DNA from: Leucobacter soli | GTDB taxonomy: Bacteria; Actinomycetota; Actinomycetes; Actinomycetales; Microbacteriaceae | Length of the DNA stretch: 64,000 nt | Direction: 5' to 3' | Assembly (NCBI RefSeq): GCF_910593785.1 | Contig: NZ_CAJVAP010000018.1 | Coordinates: forward strand, 1 to 64,000 | In this document: one piece after another, positions 1-10,612 of the stretch | Numbering within the stretch: the stretch's first letter is position 1 | Layout of the letters: every line of letters begins with the position of its first letter | Notes under the pieces: generated by a model | Told to the model about the DNA's origin: nothing | What the model saw: only the letters and a program-made list of their open reading frames with translations | The model's database searches: none | Made by a program: the position numbers and the translations under genes

Positions 1-69
1 CCGGCCGAGATCGAGGGTGCGTACTGGGCGACCCGTCAGCCCTCACTTGCCCTGTCCAAAACCAACTAA
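1..69 (+). mobile_element. possible 3' end of an IS3-family transposase (partial)
   Basis: The first frame reads through the left edge and stops after 22 codons with residues PAEIEGAYWATRQPSLALS near the end. A PAE-x-E-x-AYW pattern just before the stop is typical of the C-terminus of IS3-family OrfB integrases. Only this tail is visible, so the family call rests on one short motif. It abuts a separate transposase fragment on the other strand, which fits a composite graveyard of IS remnants. It could also be the end of an unrelated gene. Confidence 0.35.
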
Positions 70-77
70 AGCACTCT

Positions 78-338
78 CTACGAAACTCGACACTTGACAC
101 TCCGGCGGAACGAGCGCCCGGTCTGGGTGCCGTCGATCTCGGGCTGTGAGTGCTTTCCGGTGAGCCAGGATACGAACTCACGCAGTTGCTCACGCTGGGT
201 GAGGTCGGGGCGTTTGCGAACTGAGGAGGTGCCGCATTGCGTGCATCTCCACCGTTGGGTGCCCGAGGGGTGTTTCCCGTTCTTCACGAGCTTTGCCCCG
301 CATAGCAGACAACGAGTCGTGTTCAGGGTGTTCGGCAC
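78..338 (-). pseudogene. N-terminal fragment of an IS1249-type (IS256 family) transposase
   Basis: The 86-residue frame starts MPNTLNTTRC and has a CxxC...CxxC zinc-ribbon (LLCGAKL, RWRCTQCGT), followed by KRPDLTQREQLREFVSWLTGK, as in the N-terminus of IS1249-like transposases. After about residue 76 (the GRSFRR segment) the sequence departs from the family, and the catalytic domain of roughly 300 residues is absent. This is therefore a 5' stub, not a working transposase. An imperfect element end lies just upstream of the start: a 6-bp inverted repeat, CGGCAC/GTGCCG, at 333-338 and 347-352. The family call is from recalled motifs, not a search. Confidence 0.7.
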
Positions 339-502
339 AGTTAAGGGTGCCGGGGAATGACGGGCCCTGTTTTACGGCGTGATGATGCGGCTAGACCGGG
401 TTTCCATCCACTCTTTTTGGCCTATAACCCGCTTCCGACGTATCCGACCGCCGTGGCCCGAGCGCGCCCGGACACCCCGCGCCTCCGGCTCCGCAGCTCC
501 GG

Positions 503-573
503 ACTGTACGAGATCGTCGGGGCTGTATGAGATGGATGCACGATTCCCTACCGCGCCGACGATCTCGTACAGT
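503..573. repeat. palindromic intergenic repeat, copy 1
   Basis: Two perfect 18-bp arms (503-520 and 556-573, beginning ACTGTACGAGATCGTCGG) surround a 35-bp centre. Inside the left half a second degenerate copy of the unit occurs in direct orientation (GGCTGTATGAGAT), so the element is two tandem units followed by an inverted one. A related element with the same layout lies at 37904-37988. Both copies sit just past the 3' end of a minus-strand gene, so they could act as terminators or be REP-like mobile repeats. Confidence 0.75.
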
Positions 574-633
574 GTCGGTCAACAGGCGAAAAGTACCGCC
601 GCCTTGGCATGCACCCCGTCAGTCCGCCGTCCG

Positions 634-1455
634 TCAGGCGGCCGCCGCAGGCGGCTCGAGCCCGGGGCGCAGCTCGCCGGCCTCGATGCGCACCGGCAAC
701 CGGTTCTCCGGCGGCGGGAACGGGCAGGTCGCGCTCGCGGAGTAGGCGCAGGGCAGGTTCGCCGTGCGGTTGAAGTCGATCTCGACCGTTCCGTCCCCGA
801 CGGACCGCACCGATACGGCGCGCGTCGAGGGGAAGGTCAGGTCTGCGCCGCTCGCGTCGGCGAAGATCGCGCGCAGGTCGCCGTCGTCGACCGAGCCGAA
901 GAGGGTGAGGCTCAGCGGTTGCCCGTCGATCTCGAACTCCGCCGTTCCGGGGGAGTCGTAGTGCTGGGTCTTGTCGGCTCCGGCCGCCGAGGCGATCTCG
1001 ACCTCGGCGCGGGGCGCCGGGACGAAGCGGGCGGCGATCACCCAGTGCTCGCTCGGCGGGAAGACGGCGGTGCCCCGGTAGTCGACGCGATCGGGCGATG
1101 CCGGATCGCGAGGGCGCAGGATCACGTGACCGCTCCGGGCGGCGAGCTCGATCCGCCGCTCGCCCCAGTCGAGCACGAGCCCCGAGAGCCCCGTGAGTGG
1201 GCCGAGCCGGATCGTCCCCTCGAGCAGTCGACCGTCGCGCGTCACCCCCTCCGCCGCAGAGAGCGTCGCGGTCACGAGACCTTGCGCGTCGGCGCTCCAT
1301 GACCCTGGCACCGCATCGAACGTCTGCGGTTCGTCGGTCAGCCAGTGCAACGCGACCGCGCTCAACGGGCCGAAGGGCGCGGTGCGACCCGCCTCGACCT
1401 CGGCATGCCAGGCGGCGTGCGCGGCCGCGAACTCCTCGGGTGTCGTCTCGCTCAT
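634..1455 (-). CDS. DUF1684 domain-containing protein
   Basis: This 273-residue protein belongs to the DUF1684 family, whose biochemical role is not established. The diagnostic C-terminal block is present: FNRTANLPCAYSASATCPFP followed by PPENRLPVRIEAGE, matching the family pattern F-N-x(4)-PCAY-x(4)-CP-x-PP-x-N-x-L. The N-terminus has a helix with W and H (AAHAAWHAEVEAG) and the WLTDEP segment usual in this family. I chose the ATG that gives MSETTPEEF because GAGGAG lies five bases upstream; the 18 residues before it in the open frame have no ribosome site. No signal peptide is visible. It is monocistronic, with a palindromic repeat beyond its stop. Confidence 0.85.
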   Translation of the reverse strand: MSETTPEEFAAAHAAWHAEVEAGRTAPFGPLSAVALHWLTDEPQTFDAVPGSWSADAQGLVTATLSAAEGVTRDGRLLEGTIRLGPLTGLSGLVLDWGERRIELAARSGHVILRPRDPASPDRVDYRGTAVFPPSEHWVIAARFVPAPRAEVEIASAAGADKTQHYDSPGTAEFEIDGQPLSLTLFGSVDDGDLRAIFADASGADLTFPSTRAVSVRSVGDGTVEIDFNRTANLPCAYSASATCPFPPPENRLPVRIEAGELRPGLEPPAAAA

Positions 1456-1645
1456 GCTGCTCCTCACCTCACACCGCCTCAACGTCGCCGGGCGGGATGA
1501 TGTTCCCATTCGAGCACATGCGGGCCGATCCCTGCAGTGATCGCGTCACCCCGGGTAATGGAGGCCGGATCCTGCTCGGCATGTTCCCAGAAGCTCTGGG
1601 CGAACATTTCGCATATTCATGCCCTGATCTGCGGTTTCCGCTTAC

Positions 1646-1664
1646 TCAGCCAAGCCTAACCTTG
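1646..1664. promoter_or_regulatory. putative DtxR/IdeR iron box upstream of dps
   Basis: The minus strand reads CAAGGTTAGGCTTGGCTGA, which matches 14 of 19 positions of the DtxR consensus TWAGGTTAGSCTAACCTWA and 12 of 15 of its core. It sits on the edge of a plausible promoter (TTGCTT or TTGCGG near 1662-1671, TACAGT at 1688-1693). Binding here would affect dps initiation. The left half-site is strong and the right half-site is degraded. Confidence 0.5.
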
Positions 1665-1750
1665 CTTGCGGATCCTGCTGCGGAGCGTACAGTGGGGATT
1701 ACGAAGGGCGTGGATCCGAGGCCACGCGAACGAAGAGAAGGAGAATTCGT

Positions 1751-2239
1751 ATGACGACTCCGCAGGTTCAGGTTCCGGCGGCGCAGGGCGATCTCGCTCG
1801 CCCGAGCGGCGTGGCCCAGTATCTCACCCCGGTGGTGCAGGATCTGGTCGCTCTCGCGGTGAACGGCAAGCAGGCGCACTGGCACGTGCGCGGGCAGAAC
1901 TTCGTCGGCGTGCACGAGTTCCTCGACGAGGTCGTCGCGCACGCGCAGGCGGGTTCTGACGAGGTCGCGGAGCGGATCGTCGCGCTCGGCCTCCCCGTCG
2001 ATGCGCGCATCGGCACGGTCGCGGCGCGCGCGACTACGCCCGAGCTCAGCCCGGGCTTCCAGCAGTCGACCGTCACCGTGCGCGAGGTCGTCGCGCAGCT
2101 CGACGCCGTGCTCGGCACGATCTACGCGGCGATCAAGGGACTGGACGACATCGATCTGGTGAGCCAGGACATCGTGATCGGGATCGCCGAGCAGCTCGAT
2201 AAGGATCGCTGGTTCCTCTACTCGCACTTCGCCGAGTAG
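1751..2239 (+). CDS. dps: Dps-family ferritin-like DNA-protection protein
   Basis: Dps proteins form dodecameric cages that oxidise and store ferrous iron using hydrogen peroxide and protect DNA. At 162 residues this one has the family length. The inter-subunit ferroxidase ligands are in register with Dps: His43 (KQAHWH), His55 and Asp59 (VHEFLDE), Asp70 and Glu74 (SDEVAE). The start is fixed by AAGGAG ten bases before the ATG. It is transcribed alone and ends at a strong hairpin. An iron-box-like site in the promoter suggests control by an IdeR/DtxR repressor. Family assignment is secure; DNA binding itself cannot be judged from the sequence. Confidence 0.93.
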   Translation: MTTPQVQVPAAQGDLARPSGVAQYLTPVVQDLVALAVNGKQAHWHVRGQNFVGVHEFLDEVVAHAQAGSDEVAERIVALGLPVDARIGTVAARATTPELSPGFQQSTVTVREVVAQLDAVLGTIYAAIKGLDDIDLVSQDIVIGIAEQLDKDRWFLYSHFAE

Positions 2240-2260
2240 AGCGAGCAGACACGGATCGCT

Positions 2261-2292
2261 GCGGGGCCGGTGCCTTCGGGCATCGGCCCCGC
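2261..2292 (+). terminator. intrinsic terminator after dps
   Basis: A 14-bp stem with one G-T type mismatch (GCGGGGCCGGTGCC against GGCATCGGCCCCGC) closes on a TTCG tetraloop and is followed by a short T run. It lies 21 bases past the dps stop and just before the yajQ promoter. Confidence 0.8.
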
Positions 2293-2316
2293 GGCATTTC
2301 GTCTACGCTGGGGCGT

Positions 2317-2805
2317 ATGGCTGATTCTTCATTTGATGTTGTGAGCAAGCTCGACTCGATGGAGGTCGAGAACGCGGTGAACCAGGCCCGCAAGGAGGTC
2401 GAGCAGCGCTACGACTTCAAGGGCGTCGGTGCGGAGGTGACCCTGAAGGACCAGGTGATCCTGATCCGGGCGAACACGGAGGAGCGGGCGCTCGCCGTGC
2501 TCGATGTGCTGCAGTCGAAGTTCATCAAGCGCGGGCTCTCGCTCAAGGCGCTCGACAGCGGCGAGCCGTTCGCCAGCGGCAAGGAGTACCGCATCGAGTC
2601 GAAGCTCAAGGAGGGCATCGACCAGGCCACCGCGAAGACGCTGAACAAGCTGATCCGCGACGAGGGCCCGAAGGGCGTGAAGAGCCAGATCCAGGGCGAC
2701 GAGCTACGCGTCAGCTCGAAGAGCCGGGACGACCTGCAGGCCACGATCGCGCTGCTCAAGGATGCGGACGTCGATACCGCACTGCAGTTCGTGAACTTCC
2801 GCTAA
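2317..2805 (+). CDS. yajQ: YajQ family nucleotide-binding protein
   Basis: The 162-residue protein matches the YajQ family (two ferredoxin-like folds; some members bind cyclic di-GMP) over its whole length. Characteristic segments are the N-terminal SFDVVSKLDSMEVENAVNQA, RYDFKG near residue 33 and the central GLSLKALD, with GKEYRIE following. The ATG is preceded by TACGCT with a seven-base gap and no ribosome site, which suggests a leaderless mRNA. Ligand binding in this organism is unknown. The next gene follows after 26 bases on the same strand. Confidence 0.93.
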   Translation: MADSSFDVVSKLDSMEVENAVNQARKEVEQRYDFKGVGAEVTLKDQVILIRANTEERALAVLDVLQSKFIKRGLSLKALDSGEPFASGKEYRIESKLKEGIDQATAKTLNKLIRDEGPKGVKSQIQGDELRVSSKSRDDLQATIALLKDADVDTALQFVNFR

Positions 2806-2831
2806 CGGCCGGCGGTTCAGGAGACGCATCG

Positions 2832-3248
2832 ATGATCGGCGAGAACCTGCTCGGACCCGAGCCCACGCTGCTGCCCGAGGAACCGGAGGTCGCGGCCGCG
2901 CTCGCCGCGGGGGAGGCGCCCGACGTAGTCGCGCGTGCGCACCCCGATTCCCCGCGAGCCTGGGCGGAGCTCGCCGACCTGGCGGATGCCGAGGGCCGCG
3001 AGCTCGATGCCTACGCCTTCGCGCGAGTCGGCTACCATCGCGGCCTCGACGCGCTGCGCAGGTCCGGCTGGCGGGGCGCCGGCCCCGTGCCGTGGTCGCA
3101 CGAGCCGAACCGCGGCGTGCTGCGCGCGCTCTACGCGCTGCGCCGCGCGGCCGACAGGATCGGCGAGCACGCCGAGGTCCGGCGTCTCACCGAGTTCCTC
3201 GAGGGTGCGGATCCGACGGCGATCGCCGCGATCGAGGCCGGGGCGTAG
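2832..3248 (+). CDS. DUF3151 domain-containing protein
   Basis: This 138-residue protein is a DUF3151 member, an actinobacterial family of unknown function. The hallmark central block is GYHRGLDALRRSGWRGAG followed by PVPWSHEPNRGVLRALYAL (residues about 63-100). The sequence looks soluble and largely helical, with no membrane segment. AGGAGA lies nine bases before the ATG. It probably shares a transcript with yajQ. A degraded copy of the last 40 bases of this gene, including a stop codon, occurs about 470 bases downstream. Confidence 0.88.
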   Translation: MIGENLLGPEPTLLPEEPEVAAALAAGEAPDVVARAHPDSPRAWAELADLADAEGRELDAYAFARVGYHRGLDALRRSGWRGAGPVPWSHEPNRGVLRALYALRRAADRIGEHAEVRRLTEFLEGADPTAIAAIEAGA

Positions 3249-3823
3249 GACCCGAGTTGACCGCTTCTCTTTGATTCCGGTGTTCTGGGTGTCGGGATCG
3301 GCGTGATTATGCGGAAGTTTCTCGGGTAGCGGGGCACTCACGGGCGAGGTTCGTGCGCTGTCTGCATGGTTGAGTTCGTGCGTCGCGTGCGGACCGCGTC
3401 GGGAGCGACTGCGGTGCTCGATCCAGTCCGCAACCCCGGTCTTCGCTGCAGCACGAGTCGCCCGACGCCGGTAAGCCCAATCCACCCCGCCCCCATCCTG
3501 CGAGAGGCGGGAAATGGTGGAAATTCTCCCGCAGAAGAACCTTTTTCCGCCTTTCACCGAGGCATGCACGGGAACGGAAGTGCGGGGAGAGCGTAGGCGC
3601 GTCACCGGGAGAGGTACGTGAACTATTGACACGGCCCGGCGGCTCGGGAGCGGGGCACCAATTCGGTCGACTCAGCGGATCCGGCGGCGATCGCCGCGAT
3701 AGAGGCCGACAGGTAGGCCTCTTGCGGCCGGCCGCGGACCGATCCCGCCGGATTCCATCAGGATCGCGGCGGCCGCGCAGGCCGCGCAGGCCGGGCGACC
3801 TGACGGCGCCGGCGCGAGCGCGA
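3249..3823. other. 575-bp gene-free stretch with a duplicated gene tail
   Basis: No convincing gene is present on either strand. Bases 3677-3716 match the last 40 bases of the DUF3151 gene (3209-3248) at 34 of 40 positions, including GGCGATCGCCGCGAT and the stop codon. This suggests an old insertion or tandem duplication whose middle has decayed. A short plus-strand frame at 3366-3596 has no recognisable motif and an atypical composition, so I do not call it. Confidence 0.6.
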
Positions 3824-5034
3824 TCAGCGCGGCACGACGACCACGCCGCGGTAGGCGGGATCGCCCCAGCGCGTGATGAGGTCGACGCCGGCGAGCGGGA
3901 TCGGCAGGGCGCTCGTATCCACCCAGCTCTCGCCGTGCTCGGCCTCGACCCACGGATCCGAGACGATCAGCACGTCATCGATCACGTCGTGCGCCAGGAT
4001 CCAGTGCGGGGCGGGGTCGCCGATCAGGGGAGCGAGCGCGATCAGCAGGAAGACGTCGGCGCCCCCGACGACGAGATCCCGGATCTCCTCGACCGGCACC
4101 CAGCGCCGTTCGATCTCGACACCGAGCTCCGCCGCCTGCCGCAGAGAGTCGTGCTGCAGCTGCTCGCGCAGGCGCCGCTCGAACGGCTGGTCCCTCCACT
4201 CCTCGAGCAGGACCAGCTCTTCGGTGCTGAGGATCACGCGAGGCGTGCGGAGGGTGAGCCCGGTCGTGCCGATCTCCCCGGCGGTGGCCACTGCCAGGCC
4301 GATCGGCTCGCACGCGGGCAGATTGGTGGCGCGCCGCCAGAAGTCGAGTTCGCGGTTCTGGTTGTCGGATGCGTCGCCGCCGGCGTCGTCGGGGCGGAGA
4401 CGGCCGAGGCCGCTGCGTTCCAGCGACATGAGGGCGGTCACGGCGCCGCACGTCACGTCGGTGGTCTGCCCGTAGTAGGGAGCAGGGCGGGTGGGTGCGG
4501 CGCCGAGCCACTTCGACCAGGACCTGGTGAATGCGTCGGATCCGGGGCGGGTGCTCGGCACGGAGGGCAGTGGATCCGGATCGCGGACGAAACCGAGGTC
4601 CGCGAGCATCGCCTCGCGCTCGGCGTCGAGCGGGGCGAGTGCGGGATGCTCCTCGAACTTCACGACGATGGGCGCCGGGCGGGATCCGTCGACGGCGGTC
4701 GGGGCGTCGTCCGCCGCCGCGGCGACGGCAGCGCGGAATGCCGCGGCGTCGATCGCCAGGACGTCGACGATCTTGCGGTAGGCCGCGTGCGGGCGCCCGG
4801 CGGTGAGGGCCGTGGCGACGATCCGCCCGGAGGCATCGGTCACCCGCACGGTGCGGGGAGCCCAGAGATCCCGCTCGATCCGCCACAGCGCCAGGCGCGC
4901 CTCGCCGGGCATCGCGCCCGACCCGTCGGCGAGCACGCCGCTCGACGCGTCGATCGATGGCTCGGTCGATAATGCCGGGAGCGCAGCGCCGTCGTCGATG
5001 GACGCGGCGAGTGGCGCCGTGGATGCGGTCTCGT

Positions 5035-5038
<4 letters not shown>
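3824..5038 (-). CDS. C39-like peptidase family protein of a peptide-transport operon
   Basis: The 404-residue protein combines an N-terminal region resembling the GNAT-associated part of this family (to about residue 160, with VVKFEEHPALAPLDAEREAM) and a C-terminal papain-fold peptidase domain of the C39/DUF3335 type. The nucleophile motif is YYGQTTDVTCGAVTALM with Cys at about 197; a histidine follows in the HWILAHD segment and an acidic residue in VSDPW. No signal peptide or membrane segment is seen, so it is probably cytoplasmic. Its start overlaps the stop of the double ABC ATPase by four bases (ATGA), so it is translationally coupled as the last gene of the uptake operon. Processing of imported peptides is a reasonable inference, not shown. 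Confidence 0.8.
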
Positions 5039-6938
<1,900 letters not shown>

Positions 6939-6942
<4 letters not shown>

Positions 6943-7820
6943 TCGAGCCCCCGTTCCCGCAGGCGTTCGCCCAGCTGGTCGCCGATCAGGTTGATCGCCA
7001 TCGTCACGAGGATGATGAGCAGCGCGGGCACGAGCAGCATCGCCGGATTGTCGGCGATCAGCGCGCGGCCGTCGGAGATCTGGCGTCCCCAGTCGGGGGT
7101 GCCCGGGGCCACGCCGATCCCGAGGAAGGAGAGCGAGGAGAGCGTGACGAGGGCGATGCCGATGTTGAGCATGAGGTTGGTGAGGATCAGCGGCCACACG
7201 TTGGGCACGATGTGGCGGTACATGATCCGCCGCCGCGAGAGCGAGAGCATCTGCGCCGCCTCGACGTAGGGGCGCGGCGCCTGCTCCGTCACCCCGGCGC
7301 GGACGATGCGGATGTCCGAGGGGCAGAAGAGGACGATCAGCATCGCGACGGTGACCCAGTAGCCGGCGCCGAAGATGCCCGCGACCACGATGGCGACCAG
7401 CATGACCGGCAGCGAGAGCAGGATGTCGACGATGCGTCCGATCACGGTGTCGACGGCACCGCCGAGGTAGCCGGCCAGCGTGCCGAACACGACCGCGAGG
7501 ATCATCGATCCGACGGCGATCGCCACCGGGCCGGCGACGGCCGAGCCGGTGCCGGCGAGCGTCAGCATCAGTACGTCGCGTCCGAGTTCGTCGGTGCCGA
7601 GCGGGTGGCCCGGGCTGCCGGGAGGCAGCAACGAGTCGAGGATGCTCTGCGACGTCGCCGCGTCGGTGAGCAGCGGGGAGACGAACGCGAGGAGCGCGAC
7701 GGCGATGAGCAGGACCGCCGAGGCGCCGGCGACCCAGTCGCGCCGCGGCCGCCAGGCGGGCGATCCGTCTGCGGCGAGGCGCGGCGCCCGGGCGCGCGAG
7801 GGGCGGAAGACGGCGCTCAT
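6939..7820 (-). CDS. ABC transporter permease, DppC/OppC type
   Basis: The 293-residue inner-membrane permease has an N-terminal segment and about six hydrophobic helices typical of the DppC group. GHPLGTDELGRDV is the family's conserved block near residue 90. The coupling loop (EAAQMLSLSRRRIMYRHIVPN) contacts the ATPase. The start MSAVFRPS overlaps the previous permease's stop by four bases. Together with its partner permease it would form the channel for substrate delivered by the binding lipoprotein. The substrate class (peptide, nickel or another oligomer) cannot be read from the permease. Confidence 0.93.
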
Positions 7821-8776
7821 CGGCTCAGCTCCTTCGTGCGCACGCGCGGGTCGAGCGCGAGGTAGCTGAGATCGACCGCGATCGTGATGACCGCGATGAT
7901 CGCCGCGACGAGCAGGGTGACGGCCTGCACGACGGGCAGATCCTTGAAGAACACGGCCTCCTGCAGCAGCGAGCCGATGCCGGGCAGGGCGAAGACCGTC
8001 TCGACGATGATCGTCCCGCCGACGATGAAGGTGAGGATGAGGCCGGCGCCCGTGACGATCGGGATGAGCGCCGAGCGCAGGGCGATCCGGCGCACCTCGC
8101 GTTCGCCGATCCCGCGCGCCCGGGCGAAGGTCGTGGCGTCGCTCTGCAGCTCGCGCAGCACCGCGGCGCGGGTGATCCGCTGCAGGATCGCGCCGATGCC
8201 GGCGGCGAGGGCGACCGCGGGCAGCACGAGGTGCCAGAGCGTGTCGAGGGCGCCGGATCCTCCGCCGTAGACGGGGAAGATCGGGATGAGCATCGCGAAG
8301 AGGTAGAGCAGCAGGATCGCGAGCGCGAACGAGGGCGCGCTGAGGCCGAGCAGGGCGAGTGCGCTGAGGATCCGGTCGCTGCGCCGCCCCTCGCGCGCGG
8401 CGCTGAGGATGCCGAGGGGGATGGCCGTGACGGCGGCGATGGCGAAGGCGAGGAGGGCGAGGGTCGCGGTGTTGCCCATCCGCGATCCGATCGCGACCGT
8501 CACCGGTTGCCGCAGCCGGATCGAGGTGCCGAAGTCGCCGCGCAGCACCCCCCACAGCCAGTCGAGGTAGCGGACGAGGAACGGGTCGTCGAGGTGGTAC
8601 TGCGCCCGGATCTGGGCGATGGCCTCGGGCGTGGAGGGCCGCGTGCCGAGCAGGTTCTTCACCACGTCGCCCGGTGCGAGGTAGACGAGCGAGAAGGTGA
8701 GGAACGAGATGAGCAGCAGGATCACCAGCACCCCTGCGAGCCGGATGGCGAGGGTGCGCGTGAGCATCCCCGCCAT
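7817..8776 (-). CDS. ABC transporter permease, DppB/OppB type
   Basis: The 319-residue permease has the DppB pattern: an N-terminal transmembrane helix, the LAPGDVVKNLLG segment, PSFALAILLLYLF, and a C-terminal coupling loop (RARGIGEREV) followed by LPGIGSLL. The start MAGMLTRTL lies 13 bases after the binding-protein stop; an ATG three codons later is an alternative. It heterodimerises with the DppC-type protein encoded immediately downstream, with a four-base overlap. Confidence 0.92.
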   Translation of the reverse strand: MAGMLTRTLAIRLAGVLVILLLISFLTFSLVYLAPGDVVKNLLGTRPSTPEAIAQIRAQYHLDDPFLVRYLDWLWGVLRGDFGTSIRLRQPVTVAIGSRMGNTATLALLAFAIAAVTAIPLGILSAAREGRRSDRILSALALLGLSAPSFALAILLLYLFAMLIPIFPVYGGGSGALDTLWHLVLPAVALAAGIGAILQRITRAAVLRELQSDATTFARARGIGEREVRRIALRSALIPIVTGAGLILTFIVGGTIIVETVFALPGIGSLLQEAVFFKDLPVVQAVTLLVAAIIAVITIAVDLSYLALDPRVRTKELSR

Positions 8777-8789
8777 CCGGCCGCCGCGG

Positions 8790-10412
8790 CTACTCGGCGA
8801 CCTCGGCGGCATAGAGCTGCGCACCCCAGGGGCCGAGGAACGTGAACGGGCTGAAGTCGTGCACGCCCACCCCGTTGGTCAGGTAGGTGATGGTCTTGCC
8901 CCACCAGAGGGGCGCGTTCACGGTCTGCTCGGCGCTGAGCGTCTCGAGCTCGAGCAGGGTCGCGATCCGCTCCGCCGGATCGGTGGCGGCCCCTGCGGCG
9001 TCGACCAGCGCGGCCGCCTCGTCGCTCGCGAACTGATTGGGGTTCTCCGGGCCCACGAGGTAGCTGTTGACCTCTGCCGGATCGCCGGTGGTCGAGAAGT
9101 ACCACATGAAGCTCAGGCCGTGCTCGCCGTCGCCGATGGTGCTCAGCCACTCCTCGATGGGGATCTCGCGGACGGTGAGCGTGATGCCGATCTGCTTCAG
9201 GTTCTCGGCGAGCGCCTGCGCCGCCGTGCCCAGCTGGGGGCCGGTGTTCGGGTAGGTCAGCTCGGCGGTGAAGCCGCCGGCGCCCGACTCGTCGAGCAGC
9301 TGCTTCGCCGCGTCGAGATCGAAGGCGTGCTGCGGCACCCCGGCCAGCAGCTCGCGAGCCTCGTCGGCGTCGTAGGCCTGGCCCAGCGACTCGGGGGTCA
9401 TGATCGCGGTCGCGACCTCGCCGTAGCCGCGCAGCAGCTTCTCGGCGACGGTCTCGCGGTCGAAGGCCTGCGCGATGGCGGTGCGGACCTTCGGATCGTC
9501 GAAGGGCTCGACCTCCTGGTCGAACATGAGGCCGACGTACGAGAGGTCGTTGACCGCCTCCAGGCGGCCGTCGGAGATCTTTTCCCACTGCTGGGCCTGG
9601 TTTATCGGTACGTTGAACGCGACGTCGATGTCGCCCTTCTGGGCGGCGAGCAGTCGGGTGTTCTCGTCGGGGATGAAGTCGACGCGGATCTCCTTCGCCT
9701 TGGGCAGTTCGCCCCACCAGGTGTCGACCCGCTCGAGCGTCACGTGCGAATCGGGTGCGAACTCGGTGACCTGGTAGGGGCCGGTGCCGAGCAGCAGCGA
9801 GTCGGCGGTCCCGACCTCGCCGTCGTGCTCCTCCCAGAACTCCTGCTGCGTGACGACGAGAGCGCCCACGTTCGCGAGCGTCGACAGGAACGCCGCGTCG
9901 GGCTTGGTCGTGGTGATGGTGATCTCGCGGTCGCCGGTGATCTCGGCCGAGTCGAGCGTGCTCAGGTACCACGAGGTGCTCGGCGACGCCTCGGGGTCGG
10001 CGGCCTGCTCGAGGCTGAACACCACGTCCTCCGGGGTGACGGGGTCGCCGTTCTGGAACTTCGCCTCGTCGCGCAGGTGGAAGACGTAAGTGTTCGCGTC
10101 GGGCGTCTCCCAGGTGTCGGCGAGCGCGGGCACGAACTTGCCGGCGCTGTCGATCCCGACGAGGCCCTCCTGGACGGTGGCGGCGAGGTAGTAGTTGAGG
10201 ATGCCGCCCTCCTGCCCGACGTAGAGGTTGGCGAGCGAACCGGGGAACGCGACGGTCAGGCTGTCGATCTCCTGACCGCTATCGGCGAGCTCGGTCGGCG
10301 CCGACGGCTGGTCGGCGCCGCCTGCGCACGCGCTGAGCACGAGGGCGGCCGCCGTCGCGAGGGCGGCGAGCGCCGTGCGGCGGACCCGCGGCGGGTTCGG
10401 GGTCGATGACAT
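8790..10412 (-). CDS. ABC transporter substrate-binding lipoprotein (SBP family 5)
   Basis: The 540-residue protein has a lipoprotein signal peptide with lipobox LSAC at about residue 29, then a family-5 binding domain for peptides, nickel complexes or similar oligomeric solutes. Family segments include YVFHLRDEAKFQNGDPVTPEDVV and LLGTGPYQVTEF. It would be anchored on the outer face of the membrane and pass substrate to the permeases. It is first in the operon. A -10 box (TAGCCT on the minus strand, 10470-10475) lies about 57 bases before the ATG, with GGAGTG as ribosome site. The specific ligand is unknown. Confidence 0.93.
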   Translation of the reverse strand: MSSTPNPPRVRRTALAALATAAALVLSACAGGADQPSAPTELADSGQEIDSLTVAFPGSLANLYVGQEGGILNYYLAATVQEGLVGIDSAGKFVPALADTWETPDANTYVFHLRDEAKFQNGDPVTPEDVVFSLEQAADPEASPSTSWYLSTLDSAEITGDREITITTTKPDAAFLSTLANVGALVVTQQEFWEEHDGEVGTADSLLLGTGPYQVTEFAPDSHVTLERVDTWWGELPKAKEIRVDFIPDENTRLLAAQKGDIDVAFNVPINQAQQWEKISDGRLEAVNDLSYVGLMFDQEVEPFDDPKVRTAIAQAFDRETVAEKLLRGYGEVATAIMTPESLGQAYDADEARELLAGVPQHAFDLDAAKQLLDESGAGGFTAELTYPNTGPQLGTAAQALAENLKQIGITLTVREIPIEEWLSTIGDGEHGLSFMWYFSTTGDPAEVNSYLVGPENPNQFASDEAAALVDAAGAATDPAERIATLLELETLSAEQTVNAPLWWGKTITYLTNGVGVHDFSPFTFLGPWGAQLYAAEVAE

Positions 10413-10567
10413 GGTGGCACTCCTTCGCGAAGGGGCCCGGCCCCTCGTCGGATACGGCTGATCGGTTCCAGGCTAGTACCGCCGGTGAGGTTTCTGCTCC
10501 GGAGATCTCCTCATGTTTCACATGCCGCCCGCTTATCGGTCGGTCGGCCTCGGCGGGCCGGGGCGGC

Positions 10568-10573
10568 TAGACT
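10568..10573 (+). promoter_or_regulatory. -10 box of the purA promoter
   Basis: TAGACT lies about 39 bases before the purA start codon, in the divergent interval between the binding-protein gene and purA. The leader contains AAGGAAAGGGG close to the ATG, so purA has a normal leadered transcript. Confidence 0.5.
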
Positions 10574-10612
10574 GGGGCGGTATCTGCCCAGGCAGCAAGG
10601 AAAGGGGCTGAG

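Noticed and set aside
3366-3596. Short plus-strand frame in the gap after the DUF3151 gene
   Set aside because: It has no ribosome site, no recognisable motif and lies in a decayed interval.
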